From Achromobacter sp. HZ34 (GTDB taxonomy: Bacteria; Pseudomonadota; Gammaproteobacteria; Burkholderiales; Burkholderiaceae_B), in the NCBI RefSeq assembly GCF_002209485.1, contig NZ_NJIX01000004.1, positions 372,001 to 436,000 of the forward strand: a stretch of DNA of 64,000 nt. The letters run 5' to 3'. Below are positions 45,850 through 53,973 of this stretch, one piece after another (positions within the stretch are counted from its first letter, which is position 1; each line of letters begins with the position of its first letter). Made by a program: the position numbers and the translations under genes. The notes below the pieces were generated by a model. The model was not told the origin of the DNA. It made no database searches and saw only the letters and a list, made by a program, of their open reading frames with translations.

Positions 45850-46332
45850 TCAGTCGCGGAAGTTGTCGAACTGCAGCGGCAGGTCCACGTCGGTTTTCTT
45901 CAGCAGCGCGATCGCCGTCTGCAGATCGTCGCGCTTCTTGCCGGTGACGCGCAGCTTGTCGCCGGTGATCTGCGTTTCCACCTTCAGCTTGGCGGCCTTG
46001 ATGGCGGCGATCAGCTTCTTGGACACGGCCTGCTCGATCCCTTGCTTCAGGGTGATCTTCTGGCGGGCGCCGCCCAGGTTGACGTTGGCGTCGGCCACGT
46101 CGATGCAGCGCGGATCGATGCCGCGTGCCGTCAGGCGGCCGCGCAGGATGTCCAGCATCTGCTTGAGCTGGAATTCCGAAGGCGCGACCTGGGTGACCAC
46201 GAAGTCATCGAGTTCGTATTTGGCGTCGGTCCCCTTGAAATCGAAACGGGTCGACAGTTCACGGTTGGCCTGGTCGATGGCGTTGCTCAATTCGTGTTTG
46301 TTGACTTCGGAAACGACGTCAAAAGAAGGCAT
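45850..46332 (-). CDS. yajQ: YajQ family nucleotide-binding protein
   Basis: A 160-residue protein. YajQ proteins bind RNA or cyclic di-GMP in some species. The start MPSFDVVSEVNKHELSNAID is typical, as is the end LPLQFDNFRD. The ATG at 46332 is preferred over an in-frame ATG six codons earlier because the family starts MPSFD. Single gene. Confidence 0.93.
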   Translation of the reverse strand: MPSFDVVSEVNKHELSNAIDQANRELSTRFDFKGTDAKYELDDFVVTQVAPSEFQLKQMLDILRGRLTARGIDPRCIDVADANVNLGGARQKITLKQGIEQAVSKKLIAAIKAAKLKVETQITGDKLRVTGKKRDDLQTAIALLKKTDVDLPLQFDNFRD

Positions 46333-46448
46333 GATGGTGGTCCTGTGCAATGATGAAACGTGCGGGGTATTTTCCCATGCTTCGCTGCGGCCCGCGACTT
46401 GCCTGCGACCGCGTTATGCTAACTCTCCGCAAGGCAGGAGGAAATCCC

Positions 46449-46952
46449 ATGCAATCTGGCCACCCGATCTCGCCGCGGCAGGTCGCGATCAGGCAGCGCG
46501 CGCAGCGCACCATCGCCCTGTTCGAAGCGTTCAAGGGCCTGGCGGCACTGGCGGCCAGTATCGGCCTGCTAGGCCTGCTGCATCATGACCTGCGCGGAAT
46601 CGTCATCGATCTCATCGGCCACTTCGGGCTGGATCCTGGCGGCCGTTATCCGCACACGCTGTTGCACTATGCGGATGTGCTGCAGGACACCAGCGTGCGC
46701 CTGCTGGTCAGCCTGGCGGGGGCCTATGTCGCCGTGCGCCTGATCGAGGCCTATGGCCTGTGGCACGACCGGGTCTGGGGGGAATGGCTGGGCGCCCTGT
46801 CCGGGGCCATCTACATCCCCTTCGAGGTACGCCACCTGCTGCACTCACCTTCCGTCTTCTCGGCCCTGGTGGTGCTGGCCAACGTGCTTATCGTGCTGTT
46901 CCTGGCCTCGCAGCTATGGCGCCGCCGGCGCGGCGGCCTGGCCCGCGCCTGA
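46449..46952 (+). CDS. DUF2127 membrane protein
   Basis: A 167-residue protein with about four hydrophobic segments (near 25-45, 75-95, 105-120, 130-155). The pattern IALFEAFKGLAALAASIGLL, then AYVAVRLIEAYGLWHDRVWG and PFEVRHLLHSP is typical of DUF2127. AGGAGG precedes the ATG; the frame is open upstream without one. Function unknown. It ends 38 bases from the convergent cysW. Confidence 0.85.
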   Translation: MQSGHPISPRQVAIRQRAQRTIALFEAFKGLAALAASIGLLGLLHHDLRGIVIDLIGHFGLDPGGRYPHTLLHYADVLQDTSVRLLVSLAGAYVAVRLIEAYGLWHDRVWGEWLGALSGAIYIPFEVRHLLHSPSVFSALVVLANVLIVLFLASQLWRRRRGGLARA

Positions 46953-46990
46953 GCCGGCGGCCGCGGCCAGAATCGAGCCGGGCCTGCGTG

Positions 46991-47818
46991 TCAATGCGTG
47001 CGTCCGCGCACTTCCACCCGTTGCGTCCATTCCATGGCGGTCTTGACCACCAGCGTCACCAGCGCCATGCAGGCCAGCAGCGCGGCCGCCGTGAAAGCGC
47101 CCACGGTCTTGTAATCGTCGTTGAGCTGCTCGATCAGCAGCGGCAGGGTGACCGTCTTGCCGCGTATCGCGCCCGATACCACTGAAACGGCGCCGAATTC
47201 CCCCACGGCGCGGGCATTCGTGATCACGGTGCCGTACAGCAAGGCCCATTTGATGTTGGGCAGCGTGATGTGGCGGAAGATCTGCCAGCCACGCGCGCCC
47301 AGTGTCAGCGCGGCGTATTCCTCATCGCTGCCCTGCGCCTGCATCAAGGGGATGAGGATGCGCGCCACGAAAGGCGAGGTCACGAATACCGTCACCATCA
47401 CAATGCCCGGCCAGGCGAACATCAGCTGGATGTCGTGCTGGCCGAGCCACCCGCCCAGGGCGCTTTCCGCGCCGTAGATCACCAGGTAGCACAGGCCCGC
47501 CACCACCGGCGAAGTAGCGTAGGGGATGTCCACCAGCGTGGTCAGGATGGCGCGGCCGCGGAACTCATAGTGCGTGACGCACCACGCCAGCATGATGCCG
47601 AAGCCGATGTTGATCGGCACCGTCAGCACGGCCGCCAGCAGGGTCAGCAGGATGGCATGCTGCATATCGCTGTCCACCAGGTTTTCCACCAGCATGGACC
47701 AGCCGCCCGACAGGGCCCGGGCGAAGATCAGGATGAGCGGCAGCAACAGCAGCAGGACCGCGCCTGCCACGCCGACGGCGATGAGCGTCCACTGACGCCA
47801 GTTCTTGGGTTTGCGCAT
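46991..47818 (-). CDS. cysW: Sulfate ABC transporter permease
   Basis: A 275-residue permease with about six membrane helices and the EAA-like loop EEYAALTLGARGWQIFRHIT. With CysT it forms the channel for sulfate/thiosulfate import. It starts ten bases after cysT. The operon stops here: a gene for the ATPase CysA would be expected next, but only the convergent DUF2127 gene is present. The ATPase must be elsewhere. Confidence 0.93.
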   Translation of the reverse strand: MRKPKNWRQWTLIAVGVAGAVLLLLLPLILIFARALSGGWSMLVENLVDSDMQHAILLTLLAAVLTVPINIGFGIMLAWCVTHYEFRGRAILTTLVDIPYATSPVVAGLCYLVIYGAESALGGWLGQHDIQLMFAWPGIVMVTVFVTSPFVARILIPLMQAQGSDEEYAALTLGARGWQIFRHITLPNIKWALLYGTVITNARAVGEFGAVSVVSGAIRGKTVTLPLLIEQLNDDYKTVGAFTAAALLACMALVTLVVKTAMEWTQRVEVRGRTH

Positions 47819-47828
47819 CAGGGTGTCC

Positions 47829-48662
47829 TCAGCGGCCCGGCCGCTGCCAGGGCAGCAGGCGGTTTTGCAGGAGTTGCAGGCTGAACAGCAGCAGCAGCGA
47901 CGCCGCCAGCACCACGCTGGCGATGGCCGAGGCGGCCGGGTAATCGAATTCAGACAGGCGGACGAAGATCATCAGCGAAGTGATCTCCGTCTTCAGCGGA
48001 ATATTGCCGGCGATCATCACCACCGCGCCGAATTCGCCCAGGCTGCGGATGAAGGCCTGCGAGGCGCCGGTGAACAGCGCCGGCACCAGGGCCGGCAGCA
48101 GCACGCGCCAGAAGGTCTGGCGGTCATTGGCCCCCAGGGTGTGGGCGGCCTCCTCGTATTCAGGGCCGATCTCGGCCAGCACCGGCTGCACCGACCGCAC
48201 TACGAAGGGCAGGCTGGTGAAGATCATGGCGATGGTCAGGCCGGGAAAGGCGTAGCTGATCTTGTAGGGAGCGAACCATTGTCCAACCCAGCCGCCCGGC
48301 GCCAGCAGCACCGACAGCGTCAGGCCGGCCACGGCGGTGGGCAGGGCAAAGGGCAGGTCGACCAGCGCGTCCAGGAACAGCCGGCCGGGAAAACGGTAGC
48401 GTTCCAGTATCCAGGCCAGCAGCAGGCCGAACACCAGGACCACCGCGGTGGAGATGGCCGCGCCTTCCAGGGTGACGCGATAGCTGGCCAGCACGCGCGG
48501 GTCGGTGATGGCGCGCCAGTACTGCGCCAGGCTCATTTCGCTGGTGTAGGCGAACAGCGCCGCGATGGGGAAGAGAATCACCAGCGAGATATACAAGCTG
48601 CTCACGCCGAAGCTCAGGCCGAAGCCGGGCAGCGTGGGTTTTTGCAGGAAGAATTTCGGCAT
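47829..48662 (-). CDS. cysT: Sulfate ABC transporter permease
   Basis: A 277-residue permease (also named cysU) with about six helices; the EAA loop is EEAAHTLGANDRQTFWRVLL and VDLPFALPTAVAGLTLSVL is typical. Pairs with CysW. It lies 107 bases after sbp in the same direction. Confidence 0.94.
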   Translation of the reverse strand: MPKFFLQKPTLPGFGLSFGVSSLYISLVILFPIAALFAYTSEMSLAQYWRAITDPRVLASYRVTLEGAAISTAVVLVFGLLLAWILERYRFPGRLFLDALVDLPFALPTAVAGLTLSVLLAPGGWVGQWFAPYKISYAFPGLTIAMIFTSLPFVVRSVQPVLAEIGPEYEEAAHTLGANDRQTFWRVLLPALVPALFTGASQAFIRSLGEFGAVVMIAGNIPLKTEITSLMIFVRLSEFDYPAASAIASVVLAASLLLLFSLQLLQNRLLPWQRPGR

Positions 48663-48769
48663 GGGCCTGGGCTGGATGAAAAGCCGAACGGCCGCCTTTG
48701 GGGCAGCCGGTGCGGGCGGGCGGTGCGGAGGCTGCCGCGGGGTGCGAAGCCCCGGGGCCGGCGGCGATA

Positions 48770-49783
48770 CTACTTGCCGGCCAGCAGTTGGTCCAGCACG
48801 CCGTTAGCCGAGAAGTGTACCTTCGTGATGTTGTCCCAGGTGCCCAGCACGTCCGTCGGATTGATCAGGCGGATTTCGGGAAACTGGGCGGCATTGGCCT
48901 TGACCACCTGGGGATCGCGTACACGGTAGTAGAAGGTGGCCAGCAGGGCCTGGATTTCCGGCGTGTACTGGAACTTCAGGTACGTTTCCGCCAGCTTTTC
49001 CGTGCCTTTATCCTTGGCCACCTTGGAGACGATGGCCACGGGGAATTCGGCCAGCACGCTGACGGGCGGCACCACCACCTCGAAGCCCTGGGCCTTGAAT
49101 TCATCGCTCTTGGCGATGTTGTTCACTTCGGATTCGAACGTCAGCACGGCGTCGCCCTGGTTGTTCTGGGCGAAGGCCACGGTGGCGCCGCGGCCGCCGG
49201 TGGGGAAGCTTTCGACGTTGTGCAGCAGCTTGCCGACGAAGGCGCGCGTCTTGGCGTCATCGCCCTTGAACTTCTCGTTGGCGTAGAGCCAGGCGGCCAG
49301 GTAGGTATAGCGTGCGTTGCCGGAGGTCTTGGGATTCGGGAACACCACCTTGACGTCGTCGCGCACCAGGTCGTCCCAGGTCTTGATCTGCTTGGGATTG
49401 CCCTTGCGCACCAGGAAGGCGATGGTGCTGTAGTAGGGCGAACTGTTGTTGGGGAAGTGCTGTTGCCAGTTCTTTTCGACCAGGCCGCGCTGGGCCAGGA
49501 TGTCGACGTCGGGCACCTGGTTGAAGGTCACCACGTCGGCCTTCAGGCCCTGGATGATGGACTGGGCCTGGCGCGACGTGCCGCCGAACGATTGCTCTAT
49601 CTTGACCTTCGTATCGTTGCTCTTGTTCCAGCTTTCCTCGAACTTCGGATTGATGGCCGTAAACAGTTCGCGCGCAACGTCGTAGGACGAGTTCAACAAG
49701 ACTTGCGGCTGTTGGGCCTGGGCGGCGGCGCCGGCCAGCAGCGAGGCGGCGGCGAAGGAGGCGGCGAAAAGACGGCTGATCAA
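48770..49783 (-). CDS. sbp: Periplasmic sulfate-binding protein
   Basis: A 337-residue protein with signal peptide (LISRLFAASFAAASLLAGAA, cut near AQA). The mature start QVLLNSSYDVARELFTAINP is typical of Sbp/CysP. I choose the TTG at 49783, which has GGAGC five bases before it; an ATG at 49837 would add 18 non-signal residues. First gene of the sbp-cysT-cysW operon; transcription from the A+T-rich region upstream, probably with CysB. Confidence 0.9.
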   Translation of the reverse strand: MISRLFAASFAAASLLAGAAAQAQQPQVLLNSSYDVARELFTAINPKFEESWNKSNDTKVKIEQSFGGTSRQAQSIIQGLKADVVTFNQVPDVDILAQRGLVEKNWQQHFPNNSSPYYSTIAFLVRKGNPKQIKTWDDLVRDDVKVVFPNPKTSGNARYTYLAAWLYANEKFKGDDAKTRAFVGKLLHNVESFPTGGRGATVAFAQNNQGDAVLTFESEVNNIAKSDEFKAQGFEVVVPPVSVLAEFPVAIVSKVAKDKGTEKLAETYLKFQYTPEIQALLATFYYRVRDPQVVKANAAQFPEIRLINPTDVLGTWDNITKVHFSANGVLDQLLAGK

Positions 49784-50205
49784 GGAAAGCTCCGCGAAAA
49801 CGGGGTGGTCCGGCAGCGCGACTGCAGTCCCGCCCATCGGGCGGCATTCTGCACAGGCGTATCGCGCTGTAACTGGTACGGATGATGCCGGGGAGCCTTA
49901 CTAACGTAAAAGAATAAATATTGGTTTGTTTATTTCTTATGGAAATAAAGTAGACGAGTCCTTGGTTCCTGTCAGCCCTTGCATCAAGGAAGGTCCTGGC
50001 TCCAGGCAGCGGTCGACGTCCCAAGTAGGCCGGCATGGCGCGCGCCTCGGCGGGCAGCGGCCGGCCAGGAAGCCGGCGAAAGCCGGTAGGGAGAGAATTT
50101 TTTACAGGGTTTTTTATAAAAAACCCCCTGTTTATTCCCCAACAAACCCTGATGGCCTTCAGCGGGGAAAGCGCCAATCCAGATTGACGAGTCCCCGGGC
50201 CACGT
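49784..50205. other. Intergenic region sbp/nudC with two inverted repeats
   Basis: A 422-base gap. An A+T-rich block at 49895-49950 includes an 8-bp inverted repeat TTTATTTC (49929-49936) / GAAATAAA (49942-49949) about 150 bases upstream of sbp: a candidate CysB region. A second inverted repeat at 50104-50131 (ACAGGGTTTTTT / AAAAAACCCCCTGT around TA) looks like a terminator, possibly for nudC. An open frame at 49926-50309 has no coding signs. Confidence 0.55.
50104..50131. terminator. Hairpin downstream of nudC
   Basis: Inverted repeat ACAGGGTTTTTT / AAAAAACCC(CC)TGT. On the plus strand it is followed by TTTATT, on the minus strand (nudC direction) by A-rich sequence, so a stop signal is clearer for plus-strand transcription, though the only plausible upstream gene is nudC on the minus strand. 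Confidence 0.55.
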
Positions 50206-51069
50206 TCATTTCCCAGGTAAATTGGCCCGGATCAGCCGGCCGGCCACAGAATCGGTCGGCGGAATATTGGGAAGGGTATCGCCGGGCCCATACCACTGGG
50301 CGTCGATGATCTCGGTGCCGTCGACCTGGATGTCACCGTCAAGATATTCGGCGGTGAAGGCCAGCATCAGGGAATGGGGAAACGGCCAGGACTGGCTCTG
50401 GAAGTAGCGCAACTGATGCACGCGCAACCCCACCTCCTCCTGCACTTCGCGATGCACCGTTTCCTCCAGCGACTCGCCGGCTTCGACGAACCCCGCCAGT
50501 GCGCTATAGCGGGCCGCGGCGAAATTGGCGTTGCGCGCCAGCAGAATGCTGTCACCCTTCTTGATCAGCACCATCATGGCCGGCGAAATACGCGGGTAGT
50601 TGCTATGGCCGCAGTTCGGGCACTTCAGGCAGAACTCATGTGCCACGCGCTCCGTTGGCGTCGCACACACGCCGCAATAGCGATGCGTACGCGCCCATTC
50701 GGCCACCTGGAAGGCGCGCCCGGCCAGCGCCCCGGCCGTCGCCTCCAGCTCGCCCATCACTTCGCGCAGGCGGCGGAACACATAGCCGGCGGGCGGCACG
50801 CTGTCCCGGGCCAGCGCCAGCGCCAGACAGGGTTGGCCGCGATGGCTCCCCACCGTGTGCCAGTCCGCTTGCGCATCGGCCAGGTGATGGCGGATGTCAT
50901 CCAGCGGCAGCACCGCGCCATCCTCGCGCACCAGCAGTTCTCCCCCACGGAAAGCGAACAGGTACGCGCCAAGGGCGGCCGGCGCCAGGTTGGGCGCGCC
51001 CGCCGAGGGCGATGAGGGCGATGAAGGCGAAGAGGGCAAGGAGGACGGCGGAAGCGATGAGTGCGACAT
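50206..51069 (-). CDS. nudC: NADH pyrophosphatase / RNA NAD-decapping hydrolase
   Basis: A 287-residue Nudix protein. The zinc ribbon is CGVCATPTERVAHEFCLKC plus CG; the Nudix box starts GFVEAGESLEETVHREVQEE and continues VGL; and the NudC hallmark SQ-x-WPFPxS appears as SQSWPFPHS (Ser for the usual Pro). It cleaves NAD(H) and removes NAD caps from RNA. The start at 51069 gives a 20-residue N-terminal Ser/Pro repeat (SSPSSPSSPS) not found in the family; a frame extension to 51123 exists. Confidence 0.93.
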   Translation of the reverse strand: MSHSSLPPSSLPSSPSSPSSPSAGAPNLAPAALGAYLFAFRGGELLVREDGAVLPLDDIRHHLADAQADWHTVGSHRGQPCLALALARDSVPPAGYVFRRLREVMGELEATAGALAGRAFQVAEWARTHRYCGVCATPTERVAHEFCLKCPNCGHSNYPRISPAMMVLIKKGDSILLARNANFAAARYSALAGFVEAGESLEETVHREVQEEVGLRVHQLRYFQSQSWPFPHSLMLAFTAEYLDGDIQVDGTEIIDAQWYGPGDTLPNIPPTDSVAGRLIRANLPGK

Positions 51070-51159
51070 GGGCAAATCCTGGCGTATTCGGTAATCAACA
51101 GGCGGAGGGCCGGGCCGGCGCATCCGCGATCATCCAAAAAATTCGAATCCTGAAGTGCA

Positions 51160-51184
51160 AAGCCCCTTGCAGGGCAAGGGGCTT
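51160..51184 (-). terminator. Intrinsic terminator after the thioredoxin-like gene
   Basis: Perfect 11-bp stem AAGCCCCTTGC / GCAAGGGGCTT with loop AGG, ending in TTTGC on the minus strand, 29 bases after the stop at 51214. Confidence 0.88.
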
Positions 51185-51213
51185 ATGAACGGTCCATCGG
51201 CGCATCGACGGGA

Positions 51214-51705
51214 TCAGCCCTTCAGCGCCTTTTCGATTTCCGCGTGGAATTCCTTGGGATCGTAAACGCCCAGGTAGCGCTTGACGATGCGCCCCTGCTT
51301 GTCGATCAGGAAGGCCGTCGGGGTCAGGCGCACGTCGCCGAAGGCGCGGGCGACCTCGCCCTTGCTGTCCAGCGCCACCGTGAACGGCAGCTTGCGCGTC
51401 TGCGCGTAATTCAGCACGTAGTTGGGCGGGTCGTAGTTCATCGCCACCGCCACGGTCTGGAAACCCTGCGCCGAATATTTGTTGTAGTCGGCGATGGTGT
51501 CCGGCATCTGCTTGATACAGGTCACGCAGTCGGTCGCCCAGAATTTGACCAGCACCACCTTGCCGCGCAGGTCCTGCAGCGTCAGCTTCTGGCCATCGAT
51601 GGCGGCGAAGGCCACATTGGGGGCGGCCTGCGCGGGGCGCCAGACGAACCAGGAGGCGATACCCGCCGCCACGACCAGCGCAAAGACAAAGACGAGTTTT
51701 TTCAT
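51214..51705 (-). CDS. TlpA/ResA-like thioredoxin-fold protein
   Basis: A 163-residue protein with a signal anchor or signal peptide (MKKLVFVFALVVAAGIASWF) and a thioredoxin fold. The active site is WATDCVTCIKQMP: CVTC, whereas TlpA/ResA normally have CxPC. The cis-Pro is in VRLTPTAF. It probably acts as a periplasmic thiol reductase or peroxidase-like protein. Its ATG overlaps the dolP stop (ATGA), and a terminator follows, so it closes the diaA-dolP operon. Confidence 0.88.
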   Translation of the reverse strand: MKKLVFVFALVVAAGIASWFVWRPAQAAPNVAFAAIDGQKLTLQDLRGKVVLVKFWATDCVTCIKQMPDTIADYNKYSAQGFQTVAVAMNYDPPNYVLNYAQTRKLPFTVALDSKGEVARAFGDVRLTPTAFLIDKQGRIVKRYLGVYDPKEFHAEIEKALKG

Positions 51706-52463
51706 TTGATCGGTAGAGATTCAACAGCGCCGCTGCCAGCCGGTTCCGTGGTGCTGTCCGCACCCGGGGCGTTCACGACGGGAGCCGAATTGGGCGATTT
51801 GCTGCTCGTGCCGGTCGGATCGCTATAGGAACCCGACAGGCGCACTGCCTCATCCCGGCTGATGACATTGAAGAGTTTTACCACTTTGTGCACGCCGCTG
51901 ACGTCGGCGGCGGCATTCGCGGCATATTCTCCCTCGACCTGGGTGACTTTGCCCTGAAGGAACACGACGCTGCGGTCGGTGGTGGTCGAAATCGATCCCG
52001 ACGGCACGAATTTGGTGTTCAGCAGGGCGGTACGCACCTTGGAGCTGAGCCAGGTGTCGTTGGACCGGGTGCCGAAGCTGGCCGGGTCGCCCACCACCAT
52101 TTCGTTGTAGACCGTCTTCACGCCCTGCTGGGTCTTGGCCAGGGTGGTGGCCTCGGCCTTGACGGCCTCGGTGGGCGCGTCGCCGGTCAGCAGCACCTGG
52201 CCTTCATAGATATTGGCGTCGATGCGTACCGTATCGCCGAATTTCTGCGAAATGGCGTGCTGGACCTTGAACCCCAGGTTCTTGTCGTCCAACTGTGCGC
52301 CGGAGCTGCGGCGGTCGGTCGCCACCACGGCGGTGCCGGCGGCCGCGCCGCCCACCAGGACCGGGGCCAGGCAGCCGGACAATGTCAGGGAGGCGCCGAC
52401 CAGGCCGAAGATGAACAGGGCAGTCCGGGCAGTCCGGGCGGTCGGGGTGCGATTTATGGTCAT
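51702..52463 (-). CDS. dolP: BON-domain lipoprotein DolP (YraP)
   Basis: A 253-residue lipoprotein: lipobox LSGC near residue 31, then two BON domains (about 60-130 and 135-210; motif RIDANIYEGQVLLTGDAPTE) and a Ser/Pro/Asn-rich tail. DolP of E. coli is an outer-membrane lipoprotein that supports envelope integrity and the BAM complex. It follows diaA (stop TAA and ATG share one base, TAATG), as in E. coli yraN-diaA-dolP. Confidence 0.92.
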   Translation of the reverse strand: MTINRTPTARTARTALFIFGLVGASLTLSGCLAPVLVGGAAAGTAVVATDRRSSGAQLDDKNLGFKVQHAISQKFGDTVRIDANIYEGQVLLTGDAPTEAVKAEATTLAKTQQGVKTVYNEMVVGDPASFGTRSNDTWLSSKVRTALLNTKFVPSGSISTTTDRSVVFLQGKVTQVEGEYAANAAADVSGVHKVVKLFNVISRDEAVRLSGSYSDPTGTSSKSPNSAPVVNAPGADSTTEPAGSGAVESLPIK

Positions 52464-53059
52464 TATTCGGGATCTCCCAGCAGCAAAGCATCAATACCGT
52501 CGCACAGTGCGTGCAGCATCAGCCCATGGACCTCCTGGATCCGCATGGTGCGGTCGTGCGGCACGCAGATATGGATGTCGTGATCGGTCATGAGTTCCCC
52601 GACCGTGCCGCCGCCCTTGCCGGTCAGGGCAATGACGTGGACCTCACGTTCGTGCGCGGCTTCGATGGCGCGCACGACGTTGGGGGAATTTCCGCTGGTC
52701 GAGATGGCCACCAGGACGTCGCCGGGTTGGCCCAGGGCGCTGACCTGGCGTTCGTAGATTTCCTCGAAACCGTAGTCGTTGCCGACGGCGGTGAGGATGG
52801 CGGTATCGGTGGTCAGCGCCACGGCGGCCAGCGGCAGGCGTTCGCGTTCGAAGCGGCCTACCAGTTCGGCGACCAGGTGCTGGGCGTCGGCGGCGGAGCC
52901 GCCATTGCCGCAGGCCAGGATCTTGCCGTTATTGGCGATGGCGCTGAATAGCATATCGGCCGCGGCGGCCAGCAAGGGCGCCAGGGCGTCGCGGCTCTGT
53001 TCATGCACGGCCACGGCGTCATCGAAGTGCGCGGTCATGCGGGCGGTCATATCCATCAT
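52463..53059 (-). CDS. diaA: Phosphoheptose isomerase-like SIS protein (DiaA/GmhA)
   Basis: A 198-residue SIS-domain protein: CGNGGSAADAQHLVAELVGR, ISTSGNSPNVVRAIEAA, and a C-terminal motif RIQEVHGLMLHALCDGID. The same fold makes sedoheptulose-7-phosphate isomerase (GmhA) and DiaA, which helps DnaA start replication. Its place between yraN and dolP argues for DiaA; catalytic residues of GmhA could not be checked reliably. Start uncertain: ATG codons at 53059, 53056, 53050 and an upstream GTG at 53086 with a ribosome site too close. Confidence 0.85.
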   Translation of the reverse strand: MMDMTARMTAHFDDAVAVHEQSRDALAPLLAAAADMLFSAIANNGKILACGNGGSAADAQHLVAELVGRFERERLPLAAVALTTDTAILTAVGNDYGFEEIYERQVSALGQPGDVLVAISTSGNSPNVVRAIEAAHEREVHVIALTGKGGGTVGELMTDHDIHICVPHDRTMRIQEVHGLMLHALCDGIDALLLGDPE

Positions 53060-53217
53060 GGCCGCGATTATCTCATGGGCGCGCACTCCTTTTTTCTATC
53101 CGAGGGTGACGATTTTCGTCATAGACCGGAGGAATTCGTCCGGACGATGGAGAGCGTTGGGGCGGCACCACGGCCGGCGGCTCATTCGATGGTGCCCGCC
53201 ATTGCTGCCCGCGGGGC

Positions 53218-53904
53218 CTATTCTTCGGCGAAAGCGCCGCGCAGCCAGGATGTGCCGGTCGGCCCGTAAGCCACTACATCGAAGCGTACGGGCGGCAGCG
53301 CGCCGTCCCAGTGTTGCCGCGCCAGTCCCGGCAGCAAATGGGCTGCCGCGCGGCGCAGCCGGTTACGCTTGGCCCAGTCCACGCTGGCGGCCGCACCGCC
53401 GTAGTTCAAATGCGAGCGGACCCTGACCTCCACCAGCACCAGCGTGTCGCCTTCCCGCATGACGAGATCGATTTCGCCCGTCGGGCAACGCAGGTTGCGC
53501 GCCAGTGGCACCAATCCGGCTTTCGTCAACAATGCCAGCGCCTGGTCCTCATAGCGGTCGCCATGGCGTCGGCTGGCGGAGCGGCTGCGTGGCGCCTGTA
53601 TATCCTGGCTGGTGTCCTGCGCCGCCGTCTGGCTGCCGAGCGCGGCCTGTCGTTGCCGCCGTCGCAGACGTTGCTGGCGGCGCTGATACGCCTTGCGTTG
53701 GGCCTCTCTTGCGATGTTGAACGCAATTTGCAGAGTCGCATCCGGCTGCATGTCGACGTTGCTCGATCCGGAGGGCGGCGGCGCGGGGGCGGGCGCGCCG
53801 TCCGGCGGTACCGCCGCCGGTGCCCGGAACGGGGACAGATCTCCCCTTTGCCGGCCGGAGGCGGCCGATCGTCGCTGCTCAGATGCTGTTACGGGATTCA
53901 CCAT
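53218..53904 (-). CDS. yraN: YraN family endonuclease-like protein with N-terminal extension
   Basis: The C-terminal ~115 residues (from [20 protein letters not shown]) are YraN/UPF0102: [20 protein letters not shown] and VEVRVRS give the PD-(D/E)XK-like core. The first ~110 residues are basic and Gln/Arg-rich and are absent from most members (about 120 residues). The reading frame stays open and high in GC at third positions, so the extension may be real; a start at the ATG 53751 ([12 protein letters not shown]) would shorten it. Function unknown; divergent from rsmI, as in many proteobacteria. Confidence 0.85.
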   Translation of the reverse strand: MVNPVTASEQRRSAASGRQRGDLSPFRAPAAVPPDGAPAPAPPPSGSSNVDMQPDATLQIAFNIAREAQRKAYQRRQQRLRRRQRQAALGSQTAAQDTSQDIQAPRSRSASRRHGDRYEDQALALLTKAGLVPLARNLRCPTGEIDLVMREGDTLVLVEVRVRSHLNYGGAAASVDWAKRNRLRRAAAHLLPGLARQHWDGALPPVRFDVVAYGPTGTSWLRGAFAEE

Positions 53905-53973
53905 GGGGAAAGCTCATCGATCACGTGGGATGGGACTAAACTGTGACGAAATTCTGGAGACCAGTTCCGTACC

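Noticed and set aside
49926-50309. A 127-codon plus-strand frame between sbp and nudC
   Set aside because: No ribosome site, mixed composition, runs over the end of nudC and over the hairpin at 50104-50131.
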